Shown here: positions 11,150 through 22,670 of the stretch, piece after piece
Numbering within the stretch: the stretch's first letter is position 1
Layout of the letters: each line of letters opens with the position of its first letter
Source: Epiperipatus broadwayi
Taxonomy: Eukaryota > Onychophora > Udeonychophora > Euonychophora > Peripatidae
DNA length: 64,000 nucleotides
Assembly (NCBI GenBank): GCA_028023455.1
Contig: JAQFVV010013082.1
Location: 188,001-252,000, forward strand
Direction of reading: 5' to 3'
Notes under the pieces: model-generated
What the model was told of the DNA's origin: nothing
Seen by the model: the letters and a program-made list of their open reading frames with translations, nothing else
The model's database searches: none
Program-made: the position numbers and the translations under genes

Positions 11150-11800
11150 TAGCAACATAGTTAATTACATTTTGATTTACAAGTGTCAAATTAATTCAAT
11201 TCACATCTTTGACACCATCCACTTTAGATAAATATAGTAATGATTATTATTAATTATTTACTAAACTAGGCATTGTCTGTAGCACATATATAAACTTTAA
11301 AACTCAATTAAAGATTATCTGATTTTTAAAAAATTAAACACACAAACACATAGAGTTATTCACATTTCTTTTTCCCCATTTAATATCTTTATAAACATAT
11401 CAAATAACCTCAATATTTCCACATATTCTTTTAAATTCATACAAATAAATTAATTTTAAAAAATCAGTTATATTAATCATTAATTGAGTTTTAAAAATAT
11501 CAGTGCTAGAGATAATCTCTAGTTTACTAAATGATTAATAATAGCCATTACAATATTTATCTAAAGTGGATGGTGTCAAAGATGTGGGTTGAGTTAATTT
11601 GACACTTGTAAATCAAGATGTAATTATTTAATATAGATAAATATTCTTCATATAATAAAGATATACATGAGAGATAGTGGCCTGGACCAACTGATGAGTG
11701 CTGGTTCAGCATGAAATGCATCTTGGGGATTATTTGTCTTTTACTGAATCTTTATTTATATGAATTTAAAAGAATATGTTGTAATATTGAGGTTATTAAA
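11150..11800. mobile_element. Family A fold-back copy
   Basis: The reverse-strand block 11157-11280 (TTACAAGTGTCAAATT ... ACACCATCCACTTTAGATAA) is the inverse of 11490-11640, and 11404-11452 (AATAACCTCAATATTTCCAC) is the inverse of 11746-11795. The forward half continues into the best family A ribozyme at 11681-11734. The two halves are therefore a long inverted repeat whose right arm contains the ribozyme. A short forward frame starting inside the ribozyme (11711) is spurious. Confidence 0.7.
11681..11734 (+). ncRNA. Hammerhead ribozyme, family A, intact core
   Basis: CCTGGACCAA, then CTGATGA (11691-11697), stem II GTGCT (11698-11702)/AGCAT (11708-11712) with loop GGTTC, GAAA (11713-11716), palindromic TGCA (11717-11720) as minimal stem III, UC (11721-11722), then TTGG pairing with CCAA for stem I. 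This is the canonical order for a type-I hammerhead; the predicted cut follows C11722. Minimal stem III hammerheads are known from Penelope-like elements and retrozymes and usually act as dimers. Confidence 0.75.
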
Positions 11801-12239
11801 TATTTTATCAACATAGTTAGCTATTCTTCAGAAAATTTTAAGACACTAGCATGCAAGAATTATAACATACATTTTAATAATATGTTTCATTCTTTAATAC
11901 ACAATAATGTGTAAATTGCTAATCAAATGTTTGAAATGATTCGGATTGTATATGGAAGTGAAGACATGAGTTACAATCAAATGGTTTTCAAGATTTTGGG
12001 ATGGCAAAGAGAATAAATATTGAAGGCAATCTGTAAAGATACAAAACACACTGTTACATTTCATATCATAAATTATCAACCAGACATGCTGGTATTTTAA
12101 AATGTTTATGGAGAGTAGCTAAACTATAGCATTAACTATAGCATTATAAACATATTTTGACATAAGAATGGTACTGCAGGAAGTTAAGAGAGAAAACCAA
12201 TCATCTTTTTATTGGGACTATATATATAATATTATAATT

Positions 12240-12960
12240 CAATGTCTGTATAATTCATATCAACATACGTAATCTTATAATTGAATATTTATAAATACAG
12301 TAATGAGATATATGTAAAGTATAACTTTAAATTTTTTTTATCCACTTAGGAGCACTTTCGACTATCCTCATAGTCTTTGTCAACTAACATTTTGAAAGGC
12401 TAACCTTCTCACAATTCCATGATCTTAATATTTTCTGCCTTTCTGTTAATTAAGTCTTGTTTGTATTTGTATATTAGAAAATTGTATAATTTGTCAATAA
12501 ATATGTAGGTGTTATCATGGACATATAGGGGAATTGAGATGCACATTGGAAAAAAGAGCTAAAGAACATTTGCTGTTATTAAAAAAGGTTCAGAAATGAA
12601 ACAAAATTGCAAAGTAAATAATATTTCAGCATCTGTTTTTTATGACCATAATAAGTCATGGATTTATGGTTTCAACTTCAATTATAATAATGTAAAAATA
12701 TTGCAAATTGAACAAAATAACAACAAAACGAAAATAAAGGAAGGTTGTTAATAAACAAATACAAACAAGATTTAATTAACATACAGGCAGCAAATGTTAA
12801 GATCACAGAATTGTGGGATGGTTACCCTTTCAAAGTGTTAGTTGACAAAGACTATGAGGATAGTCGAAAGTGTTCCTAAGTGGATAAAAAATTTTAAACT
12901 TATACTTTACATATATCAAATTACTAAATTTATAAATATTCAATTATAAAATTACATATA
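12240..12960 (+). mobile_element. Penelope-like element fragment between inverted repeats
   Basis: About 12310-12480 and 12735-12960 form a long inverted repeat; it pairs through TAGTCTTTGTCAACTAACA with its inverse near 12837-12855. The interior 12520-12830 encodes, with stops, a C-terminal PLE endonuclease stretch: VFYDHN then FNFNYNNVKILQIEQNNN then KIKE. The same block occurs on the reverse strand at 32290-32586. PLEs are reverse-transcriptase/GIY-YIG endonuclease retroelements with direct or inverted terminal pseudo-LTRs; here only the endonuclease tail remains. Both arms contain a hammerhead-like motif (see 12850). Confidence 0.65.
12837..12890 (+). ncRNA. Degenerate hammerhead-like motif in PLE terminal repeat (mirror copy at 12345-12385)
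   Basis: TTGACAA, then a perfect 6-bp stem II GACTAT (12850-12855)/ATAGTC (12860-12865) with loop GAGG, then GAAA (12866-12869). The 5' core box should be CUGANGA and is UUGACAA here, with one extra A, so this copy should be inactive. The left arm has the same motif on the reverse strand (GAAA as TTTC at 12356-12359). Hammerheads in PLE pseudo-LTRs are established. Confidence 0.45.
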
Positions 12961-12965
12961 TATAT

Positions 12966-13683
12966 ATGAAAAACAAAAAAAAAAACAAGTTAAAAACTTG
13001 CTAACACTTGTATTTATGTCAATAAATGGCATTCTACCAAAAACACCGTCAAGCGTAAGTTTGTTTACATAAACATTAGAGCAATCATTCACTATCTCTA
13101 ACTTTAATTCCACTTTCAGATCATGATTTCAAGCTATTTGCTATCGTCAGTAAAAGACAGGAGTAAAAAACTAGATCTAAACACAAACTCTGAGCATTTA
13201 TGAAACAGTTTCTATTCAGCTTGCAAGCGTGAATCATTTAGACACATTAATGTCTTCAAACTCAGCATAGCAAGCCAGATAGCTACATGGGTCTGATATC
13301 AGTTCAGCATCACCACATAGTAGAAGCCTCTGCAATATATATCATTGCAAGAAAGACTTCAAAGGTACATTTATGCTTGCTCTGACGTTTATGTAAACAA
13401 ACTTGCACTTGACGGTGTTTTTGGTAGAACGCCATCTATTGACATAAATACAAGCATTAGCAAGTTTTTAACTTGATTTTTTGTTTTTCATAAATGTACC
13501 TTTGAGGTCTTTCTTGCAATGATATATATTGCAGAGGCTTCTACTATGTGGTGATGCTGAACTGATATCAGACCCATGTAGCTATCTGGCTTGCTATGCT
13601 GAGTTTGAAGACATTAATGTGTCTAAATGATTCACACTTGCAAGCTGAATAGAAACTGTTTCATAAATGCTCAGAGTTTGTGG
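12966..13683. repeat. Family E repeat: one unit plus inverted partial unit
   Basis: A unit of about 410 bp (12966-13375) begins ATGAAAAACAAA and ends AAAGGTACATTTATG. It is followed by inverted pieces: 13376-13492 is the reverse complement of 12985-13090 and 13493-13683 is the reverse complement of about 13184-13375. The junction then runs directly into the LINE reverse transcriptase sequence. Two tandem copies of the same unit occur at 50731-51558. Shared blocks include TTTGTTTACATAAAC, ATGGGTCTGATATCAGTTCA and ATCATTGCAAGAAA. Confidence 0.8.
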
Positions 13684-15919
13684 TCCTTGCACATTACATT
13701 GCTACTAAAAGGTCAAATCTTCTTGGCCAACCAGCATAGCTGGACCCACAGCTACATTCGCTGGGCAATTGGTTCGGTGGCTAGACCCACACCTACTTCA
13801 TTGTCAGTAGATCAGGGTTGCCTCAGTGGCCCAGCAATGCTTGCAAAGATTCATGAACACTTTCAGGCCAGGCTACAGAATTATAAATTTGAAATTGCAA
13901 ACATCTGGAATCACTTGGAAGATGGGATCGCTCATGATATCAGTGAAAATCAGATAATCCAAAAGCTCATGGCCTATCCAGAGAGTGTTCATCTGAGACT
14001 CCATGGAATTCCGAGATTTGTACTTGTCCACCTGAGACATTTCACAGCCCCCATTGTACTGCGGATGATAGATGTTCTGGCAGAAGAGTTTCAAAATATT
14101 CCAGACCTGTACCCTGTGGCCCTTGTTCCTTTCCTAAAAAAGCCCATCAATCCCTCTACCCCTTCCAACATAAGGCCCATTTCCATGATTCCCCTCCTAA
14201 TTAAGATCATTGAGGCCATAGTCAAGGACAAAATCCAAGATCAACTCTATACACACATCATGCCATATCAATTTGCACGTAAGGGCTCTTCCACCATGGA
14301 TGCAGCACAGCGTTTTCTTCTTCTGGTAGAACACATCAGACTGCACAAAAAATCCAAGCCTATAGTTATTCAACTTGACTTTGCCTCGGCTTTTGACTCT
14401 GTTATACCCACTGTCCTACTCCAGACTCTCCTTGATTATCAAGTCCCTGGCATCTATACCAGAATTATTGGTAATCTGCTTTTGAACAGATCTATCTTTA
14501 CATCACTGGATGGAAGACTGTCCAATGGTTTCAGACCTCATCTTTCCATTCCCCAGGGATTGCCACTCGCCACTCTCTGCTTCATCACCTATATAAATCC
14601 TATGCTCAGAGAAATTGAGCGCAGACTCCCTGGAATTTTCGTGCCAGCCCTGAAACATCATGTACAACACATAACCTATGTTGATGATGTCACCATCTTC
14701 CTCCCCGATAAAACTCACCTTCCAACACTCACACAAATCATTGATAAATATTCAAAGAAACTAAATCTGAACATCAACTACAGTAAGTCCTCCATGTGGA
14801 AAATCAGTACTGGCTCAGTGATTCCGTCAGTCTTTACAGCTGAGCCGCAACTCTTCCTCGGTTTTCCTATGGCCAAGTCCAGACTTGCTATGGCAAAAGA
14901 TATCCAACACTCCATCTTGGAAAAAGCTAGCAAAGTGGTTCGATCTTTATCCCGAATCTCTTTTTCCCTGCCAGGCAAAGTAGCCCTTCTCAACATGCTG
15001 GTGTTCCGAGATTGAATTATTATCTTCCCATAATTAAACCCAATAAAGCATTTCAGTCGTCAATGAACTCACTGTGTTCAAAGCTCATGTGGAGTGGAAA
15101 GATTGTTGCCATCAGCATCTGTAAGATGCAAATGCCCAGAGAGTTAAATGGACTTGGATTGCACTCTGTTTCAACAATCTATTTACAGAAGGCAATTGCA
15201 GTTCTACGTGCAATTCACTTAAAACAGCCAGAACTAAACCTAGCCACTCCAGTGGAACCTACAGACACACCGCCACCTCTTGCTAGCAGATGGGCCACAA
15301 TTATTTGGTTACATGTCACCAAGCTGATAAATCTATCTAAAACCTCTTTTGAAGGTAAAATAACCTACTGGCAGGCCTATAACCTCAGATTTCAAAACCA
15401 GACTGCCCTCCTGACCACATTGAACATAGACAATAAACCATTGCTTAAAAAATTGACCTGGTTTGTTGAACCAAAATACATAGATTTTATCTTAAAACTC
15501 AACATCTCATCCTTACCCACTAACCATTTGTTAGTATGGAAAAGAGGATTCACCAAAATCAATCCTCAATGCCAGCTATGTTTACTGCCGATGAAACCAT
15601 CCAACATTTACTTTATAATTGTCCGTTTCTTTTCCAAATCAGAAACTTCATCACAGAGAAAGTTACATCTGACATCAGAGAAGCCTTAAATATCCAGAAT
15701 GCCATCAAGACAGGAATTTTTTCTCTTATCCAATTCTCAGTCTTCCTTACCTTTGCAGTCTGGTTGACCAGATGTGAATGTGTTTTCCGTCATTCAGGAT
15801 CTTCAGTCACAGAGACCTTTATAGGTCTTGTCAAGAGCATAAGTGCCAGGGACCGGCTGCTTGCACCAGAATGGTTATGCAAAGAGACTTGGTCCAGGAT
15901 TGATCTACCAAGCGTTTGA
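13684..15919 (+). pseudogene. LINE reverse transcriptase, 5'-truncated, frameshifted
   Basis: Non-LTR reverse transcriptase. Motifs in order: RPISMIPLLIKIIEAIVK (finger/palm motif 2, about 14173-14226), MPYQFARKGSSTMDA, motif A IQLDFASAFDSV (about 14368-14403), motif B LSIPQGLPLATL, motif C YVDDV (about 14677-14691, the catalytic pair D-D intact), then LNINYSK and FLGFPMA. The frame stops at 15015 and continues in another frame from about 15012 to 15570, where a second shift occurs; the C-terminal zinc-finger-like block is split by it (CQLC upstream, then TIQHLLYNCPF). The last frame ends at 15919. No apurinic endonuclease domain is present, the 5' end being replaced by family E sequence. A 3' tail with AATAAAA and an A run ends near 16030. 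The C-terminal block suggests an L1/Tx1-like clade, not assigned with confidence. Confidence 0.85.
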
Positions 15920-16035
15920 TCTTATGAACTTTTGCAATCAGTCATGCAGTATACCATGTATGAAAACAGTATCATGAAACCATGTAAACTTCGTTAATAA
16001 AATTTTTTGTTTTTATAAAAAAAAACAACAACATA
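15920..16035 (+). other. LINE 3' untranslated region and A-rich tail
   Basis: Follows the last LINE frame; contains AATAAAATTTT then A9, AACAACAACA. This is the likely 3' end of the retroposed copy. No clear target-site duplication was found, partly because the 5' boundary is merged with family E. Confidence 0.55.
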
Positions 16036-16600
16036 AAGAGTGCCATTTATTCATAACCAAACATAGCCTGATTTGCTCCCCTTAATTAATTTATGCTAAT
16101 TTCCTTTTTTCTTTTGCAGTTATTATCTTTTGTTCAGTTATTAAACAAATAGTTTTTAAAAGTTATATTTTCTATACATTTATATCTGATGAGTTTAATA
16201 ACTATTAATAATCATTTACATTCTTTATTACTTTTACAATGCTTCATATAATTACAACCCACTATTAATGGTTTTGATTGACCATCTATAGTCTGCAGAA
16301 ATATAACAAATGCAATACAAATACATGAATACAAATATACATAAACATATAATTTTACATTATATATATACTATTTTATAATCATTATTTACATAACTAA
16401 ATATACCTTTATATAGCTCTCTCTATAATTACTACCTTTTTATATATTGTATCATATTTGTTTTGGTACAAGTTGCAGTGTCAATTTAGAAGTTTTAAAT
16501 TACCAAATTCCCAGAAAGAAAATAATATTTGCTTTTTAAATATCTAACTGTATTTTTTTTTAACAATGTAAGTTATATATATATATATATATATCATTAA

Positions 16601-16672
<72 letters not shown>

Positions 16673-17685
16673 TTAATGAGATTAAAAAAAAGAGAGATAA
16701 AGAGAATAACCAAAAGTTACCTTGATTTGTGCTAAGATAGGGTAAATTCTTATTGCAAATCAATTAAAATATTTAAATTTAAAATCACAGCATTCTTTCA
16801 CTGTAATTAAAGATGGTGACCAAAGAGGGAAATATATGACTTTTAAATAATAGGATTGCATGGCAGACTAAAAATCAGGAGGGTTATAAAAAAAAAATAC
16901 ATTGTGTTTCGGTCATCTTAAAATTTTTGTCTTCTTATGCCTAGTGTTAAATATGACTTGAAATAGCCATTTGATATAAATTAATTTTCCCCGCAAGGTT
17001 ATATAAATTGTGCCAAGTTATTCTCACCAATGGACTGAATTGTTGTAATATATGTGAATAGAAAAGAGTTCGTTTGCTGATGTTTTCTTCCTTCCTGAAG
17101 TTGTAATAATGCCATGAGTAAGCCTTCATCTATCTGAATCTTCGAATCTGGAACTATATACAAGCTGTAAGAAGAGTGTACAATGGATCCCCCTAGGATA
17201 AATAAATCCATGCATGGTAATCTATTCAGTACTATATGTGAACAATTAAACTTACCAATAAGAAACTTTATTACGTAAATTAGAAAATACAATCTTCTGG
17301 ATATAGTAAATAAATTGATAATAGTAACTAATAAAGATAGAGGGATGAACCAGTGACTTCTTGGATAGAATTCAGGCATCTTTAAAAAAAATTACAAGCT
17401 GGTTCTCTCCTCACTATTATTGAAGTTTAGTTACATTAAACAGGGATGTGTGATGAGGAAAAATAATTGCATTTGATTAATTTATCTGACATATTCTAAT
17501 GCAGGAATCATCATAGCGAATAAAATTTGGTCACCGAATATGAAACATATAAAGTTTATAAACCCTAAGATATACCACTGGATAGTACAATGTCATCCAA
17601 CATGGATGCATATGAGCCATAATAGTGACCCAGAACATGAGATAAGAGTACCAATTATGTTTAAAAAAATTGTGTATATAAGTAG
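16036..17685. other. No recognised gene; (TA)n at 16570-16670
   Basis: AT-rich DNA. A TA dinucleotide tract of about 20 bp plus one of about 70 bp lies between TTAACTTATATA-type inverted ends (16570-16676). A 126-codon reverse-strand frame at 16999-17379 has no motif I recognise. Nothing else supported. Confidence 0.5.
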
Positions 17686-17910
17686 GGGAAAAAGAGTAGG
17701 CAAAATAATGAGAAATAAAATAGCTCAGGAGATAAAGTGACAATGGTAGGGAAGAAATTTGGCAATAGTGTTAGTGAATTATAAATAATAAAGAAAATAA
17801 AAAGGGAAAAAGGGTAGGAAAAATGATGGGAAATAAAGTAGCTCAGGAGGTAAAGTGACAATGGTGGAGAAGGACATTGGCAAAAATGTTAGTGAAATAT
17901 AAATAATAAG
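17686..17910. repeat. Tandem duplication, period 118 bp
   Basis: GGGAAAAAGAGTAGG (17686) recurs as GGGAAAAAGGGTAGG (17804), and the following AGCTCAGGAGRTAAAGTGAC and TGTTAGTGAATTATAAATAA-like blocks are also duplicated in order. Two copies are present, both A/G-rich. It lies just upstream of the gypsy-like remnant and may belong to it, but encodes nothing I recognise. Several reverse-strand hydrophobic frames here are artefacts of purine-rich DNA. Confidence 0.8.
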
Positions 17911-18049
17911 AAAATAGACACTAAGCAAGATATATGAGATAGAAATAGAAGTGTATGGAATTAAAAAGTAAAAAAAATAGTGAGGCCATGGCAATAGTAA
18001 TGAAAAGAGTAGATAATCTGGTTTGTGAATAGGATAGGGAGACAATAAA

Positions 18050-19795
18050 TTTTGCATCCCAATAATGCCCAAAAACTACAATACAGATTAATAATATTGA
18101 AGTGCATGTGTTTCTTGACTTTGGTAGTCAAATATCAGCCATGTCACATCCAAGAATGCCCGAAAACTACAATACAGATTAATAATATTGAAGTGCATGT
18201 GTTTTTTGACTCTGGTAATCAAATATCAGCCATGTTTGAGACTGTATATGGATACATGATGCAACAAACCCATGATATTCGAATGCTGCCAGTGAAGAAA
18301 CCCTAGAAACATTGCCCAATAATAAAACTGCCCAACATATTTTGCTGATTTTGTAAGGACTGTACATGATGTAATATTAGAATCAGACTTCATGCACAAA
18401 ATAGGGTATGCGATCAACTATAAAAAAGTCAATATGTGTGAAAAAGAAATAGTCAAGTTTAAATCAAAAGAAAGAACATTGCCAAGAGAAGTATGTGATC
18501 TTATCAGTTTATCCAAAAGCTCAATGGAGTAGCATTTAAACATCTCCAAATGTTTTTACAAGAATGTGAGGACAAGAGCATTCAAATTAATTTACAAAAA
18601 AGTTGTATAGCTGTGGTGGAAGTAAGTTTTTTTAGGAGATTTGATCAGCAGAAATGGAATTAAATCCCATCCCAATAAAATATAGGCTATTAGGAAATTT
18701 CCAGCCCCTAAGTCAATAAGACAGGTTAGGTCATTCTTAGGACTATGTAATTTTTATAGTGAATTTTAAACTTTGCACCAGATAAGACATAAAGGAGAAA
18801 TTTTTGAGCCAGATGATATTTGTTTACCAGACTTTAAAAATTTTCATTGTACAGATGAGCAGCAATAGATATGGTTTGGGTGCAGCACTGATGCAAGCTT
18901 AGTGGTAGACAAGGTGTAATATATTTGATTAGAAGATCCTTAAGGGGACCAGAAATAAATTACTCTTTAACAGAGAAGGAGACATTGGCTGTGGTATGGG
19001 AATTCCTGAGATTTTGGCTATTTCTGATAGGATCAGAGGTGATAGAACCAATGACAAAATTCTGGAATTCCTTAACCACAGCTATCTGAGCAATATCAGG
19101 TTAATTTATTGGAGCATTTTCTTTAAGAATTCAACTATTCTATAGGATATTGTAAGAAAACAGAGAATGCGGTGTTATATGCTTTAAGTCACCATCTGTG
19201 TCCAGAGTTTGCAGCCATTTGCAGATGGAAGACAAGTCTGTAAGCAGTAGGCATGAAAACAGATACATGTGTTAAAGACAAACTTAGACACTTAGGTGAT
19301 AAACAGAACCAAGACTCCAGATACCAGAGAATTATAGATAGTCTAAAGACAGAAGAAAATAAAAATAGATCCAAGGGAAAGTTACTCTGAAAAAAATGGG
19401 AGAGGTATCATTTGAGAGAGGAGGTGTTATCTACTTAATGGATATAAAGAAGGAAATGTGGAGAATGATAGTGCCTAAGGGATTAGAAGATAAGTTAAGT
19501 ATATATACTCACTGTTTATGTGGCCACTAAGGGGTTCACAAAGTATTAATCCTGTTGAAAACATGGTTTTACTGGCCAGGTATATGATATCAGATAGCCA
19601 AAATGTTAAAAGGGTGTGAAGTTTGCCAGAAGACAAAGCCTGCCATCATATTGTATGCAAATACATTGAACCCCATAATCCCCAAAATATCAAGTGACCT
19701 GGTAGGTACTGATTTACATTTAAAGCTACTCCTATTGGTTTTGGCTTTTATTCACTCTCTTGTGGTTATTTACAGTACCCTTTGACAGTTATGCA
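18050..19795 (+). pseudogene. Ty3/gypsy-type pol remnant
   Basis: Fragments of an LTR-retrotransposon polyprotein appear in the correct order across several frames. Protease: VFFDSGNQISAM (about 18200-18235; D-S-G active site). RT thumb/connection: IRQVRSFLGLCNFYSEF (about 18718-18768) preceded by FLGDLISRNGI. RNase H: EINYSLTEKETLAVVWEF (about 18953-19006), then FNYSIGYCKKTENAVLYALS (about 19127-19187). Integrase zinc-binding domain: H-x-L-C-G-H ... WFYWPG ... C-E-V-C-Q-K-T-K (about 19515-19630). Most of the RT palm is missing between 18300 and 18630 and many stops and shifts are present. The protease segment is tandemly duplicated (period 91 bp, 18064-18240). No LTRs were recognised. Confidence 0.85.
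18064..18240 (+). repeat. Tandem duplication within gypsy protease, period 91 bp
   Basis: AATGCCCAAAAACTACAATA at 18064 recurs at 18155 as AATGCCCGAAAACTACAATA and the downstream GAAGTGCATGTGTTTYTTGA is also duplicated. The first copy reads DFGSQISAM where the second reads DSGNQISAM, so the first copy has lost the active-site Ser. Confidence 0.85.
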
Positions 19796-21335
19796 TTTAT
19801 TTGATTTATAAAAATAAACTAAAATTTATATTGATTTATTAGTTTAAAAAAATCCAAAGTTGTCAGTATTTTACAGAGAAATTACTACAAATAAACCAAC
19901 AATGCTTCTCATTGGTAGATTTTAAAAAATAGCAGTTGCAAGTCTACTTGTAAACTTCTTTTCTATTGGTGTTAGCAATAAGCAAAAAATATATATTATC
20001 CCTAGCTTATTTAAATATTTACAATTATTTTCACAAAAATATGTTTTTATTTTTAAAATTAGAAGTTCACAAATCTGTAATAATAATAAAAAACTGTGAT
20101 CAATTATGCTTCGCCAAACACTGTAGTGCACAGCTTTTTTGATATTTTAATAAATTATAAATATATATATTTAAGGCTATAACCTTAATACTGTGCACCT
20201 TGAGTGTTAAACTTGCCACTAGAGGGACCTCTGCAAATCTTCACACAGGATTATGACTATAAAAATAAGAGTGACCTCTCATCTTCAACCTACTTTCTAA
20301 TTATATAGATGAATCTAAAGCATTTTGATTTGAGAGTATGAAGCTGTTAAACTCTTCACTAATTAAGCCCACAATTTCTATTAAACCCTAAGTTTCATGG
20401 AATCCAAAATACAACAAGTTAATATTAAGATCTTGTAGTTAGAAATATTTTGAAACAATGTAAAATTGTAAATATTAATTTATTAAGCGCATCGTCAGCA
20501 CATAAGTATATATATATTTATGGCTATGAATGTAATTTTAAATTTTAGAACAAAAATGTCATTGCTTTATTATGATTTAATATGATTTTATTTAAGTTTC
20601 AGAAATGAAATTCAATTAACAAATATTTTGTTCATTTATTATTTTTGTCAGCATTGTTGTATTCATCCACTAAGAAAAAGATGTTCTTATTAAATTTTTA
20701 AGTTTATTTTATTTTTATATTTGCAAGATTCAAATATTATTTTTTAAGGATATTTTTCATTTTTAAATATTGTTAACAAATTAAGCACAAGTTATCATTT
20801 TATAATATACAATAAAGGTTTTAATATTAAAATAAAATCCTAAGCTATAACTTTAGCAGACAATAGGGGATAATACAAAAATATTGAAATGTAAAAGGGT
20901 TAATATAATTGGTGAATAAGTACCCAATGTGTGATATAAAAGTTTAAAATATAATGAGTGAAATAATAATTAGTATAAAAAGCATGAAATAGAAGTGGTG
21001 AATAAATATCCAAAGTCAAGTCTAAGCTGAATGTTAAGGACAGTTAAATTAACATTTGATATTTATGGCAATACAAAATATAAAAAGTGACTGAACTTAA
21101 GCTAATCATTTGATCACCATTTTATATGCTTATACAGGCTGTAATAGCAGTAATGTGATGTGTTGTGATAAACTGTGACTTCTCATTAAACAGAGTCAGG
21201 AATCTCTCAACAACTATGCCCAGAGAAATGTGTTAGCCACTTTACTTTCGCTTTCCATTCCCCACTCTAAGTTTTCCCATAATCTGCTCCATCCCATTTC
21301 CATAACATAATCTTTGTCAACTCTTTGGCCTTATA
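19796..21335. other. No recognised gene
   Basis: AT-rich DNA. Near 21105-21160 there is TGATCACCATTTTATATGCT and similar words shared with the outer ends of family C copies (CACATGATCACCATCTC), probably an eroded family C end. A short GC-richer stretch at 21230-21310 shows no motif. Confidence 0.45.
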
Positions 21336-21339
21336 TCTC

Positions 21340-21490
21340 TTTATATAGTAGTGCCACCTAGTAATGCTAGAAACCAATCTGGAGATATAAGGTAAATAAG
21401 TGCTAGATAGAGATTTCATGCCCCAATCTTCTTGCATCCATCAATTATGAAGTCTTGCACTAGGTGTCACTACTGTATGGAAAGTTTGCT
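21340..21490 (+). mobile_element. Family C copy, 3' half of ribozyme only
   Basis: AGTGCCACCTAGT at the left and CTAGGTGTCACTACTGTATGG at the right are the inverted ends. Between them GAAACCAATCTGGAGATA (21370-21387) is the GAAA-stem III-UC-stem I part of the hammerhead with the CUGANGA half deleted, followed by the usual GTGCTAGATAGAGATTT and CTTGCATCCATCAATTATG blocks. Confidence 0.65.
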
Positions 21491-21789
21491 ACTGGTCTTA
21501 ACTTAAACTACTGTTATAAAAAGACTAATTTTTTAAAATGTTTATCCAGATATATCTATATTTTGGTTTGGTGCAGTGATAGAGTAACAAACTTTACTGT
21601 TTTAAGATTGTAAATCACATCCAGATCTGTTTTTTTCCAGAACTTCCCACATAGTAAAGTTATTGAATTATTTTTATTATAAATTATAGTAATTGCTTAA
21701 AATATGAATGAGTTTTATTTAATATTTTTATCTAATCTAAATAATAAATTACTGTTACCTAAGATTATAATCTTTATTATATTGATAAC

Positions 21790-21960
21790 AAATATCACAT
21801 GATCACCATTTTTTACATTTACACAAGCTATTAAAACAGTAATAAACTCTTCATACAGCAGTGCCACCTAGTGCAAGCCTTTGTAATCAATGTAGGCAAG
21901 AAGTTTACTATGGCAAGCAGTGAATGACATTTTTATATAAAGAGTCTGAAACTGTATTAA
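21790..21960. mobile_element. Family C end fragment
   Basis: ATCACATGATCACCATTTT then CAGCAGTGCCACCTAGTGCAAGCC then TGTAATCAATG match the left arm of full family C copies. No ribozyme part is present. Confidence 0.55.
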
Positions 21961-22139
21961 CAGCTTGTGTAAGCATAGAAAATGATTATTATTAGTGGCT
22001 TTTTATCAATATTGCCAATAGAATAATGATAACTGGTTTTTATTTTTTTTTAAAAACAAAACAAAACATATAAACACAACTGGGTTTAGATCTATATGAC
22101 TATATAAGCAAATGAGTTTAGATTGAAACCATTATTGTG

Positions 22140-22400
22140 TTTTTATCTTGTGATCATAGCTTTATAGTTAAAGACATAGTTAAAAGGTAGCTGCTGTAGG
22201 AGTGCATTACATTGTAAGATCTAGGTTCAGTCCCTTTCAGATTAAAGGCTCTTCACTGATGAAAACCACAAGATAGAAACTAGTCTAGGGATATTGGATA
22301 AGTAGACACTAGAAATGGATTTTATGCACAGACTTTCTTGCACCCATTGATTGCTAAGGCTTGCACCAGGTGGCACTACTATATGAAATGTTTGCTACTG
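22140..22400 (+). mobile_element. Family C copy with tRNA-like box B and hammerhead
   Basis: Contains AGATCTAGGTTCAGTCCC (22217-22234), a good box-B-like sequence, then AAAGGCTCTTCA, the hammerhead (22256-22295), the GACACTAGAAATGGATTTTATG block and the right arm CACCCATTGATTGCTAAGGC ... GGTGGCACTACTATATG. The left hairpin arm is missing. The order box B, ribozyme, right arm is repeated at 43391-43593. Confidence 0.7.
22250..22298 (+). ncRNA. Hammerhead ribozyme motif, family C, stem II decayed
   Basis: CTGATGA (22256-22262), a decayed stem II region AAACCACAAGATA, GAAA (22276-22279), palindromic CTAG, UC (22284-22285), TAGGGATATTGGAT. Core boxes are intact; stem II no longer pairs well and stem I TCTTCA/TAGGGA has a mismatch. 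Probably inactive. Confidence 0.6.
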
Positions 22401-22539
22401 TAAGAATATAAATGGTTTTGAAATTGTTATATTTAGTTAAGTCATAGTTGCATCTATAGTAGTTAATAGTTAAACTTGTATAATCTTCTAAAATAAATTG
22501 CAATAAGTAACCATGCTATTCAATGGCAAATTCTTTTTC

Positions 22540-22670
22540 ACTACAGTTATGCCACCTATTGTAACTTTAGTAACCAATAGGTGGCAGATGCTGGCATTTA
22601 ATAAATCCCTGTCTAGTGCTGGCCTATTCAGTATCCCCAGATTTGTTTCTAACATATAATTTTGATTAGT
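22540..22670 (-). mobile_element. Family C fragment, reverse orientation
   Basis: On the reverse strand, GAAACAAATCTGGGGATACT (rc of about 22630-22649) then AATAGGCCAGCACTAGACAGG, the 3' half of the ribozyme and following block. The 5' core is absent. Right-arm sequence GCCACCTATTG is degenerate. Confidence 0.55.

Noticed and set aside
17531-18072. Several overlapping hydrophobic reverse frames as a membrane protein
   Set aside because: They are shadows of the purine-rich tandem duplication and the upstream part of the gypsy remnant.
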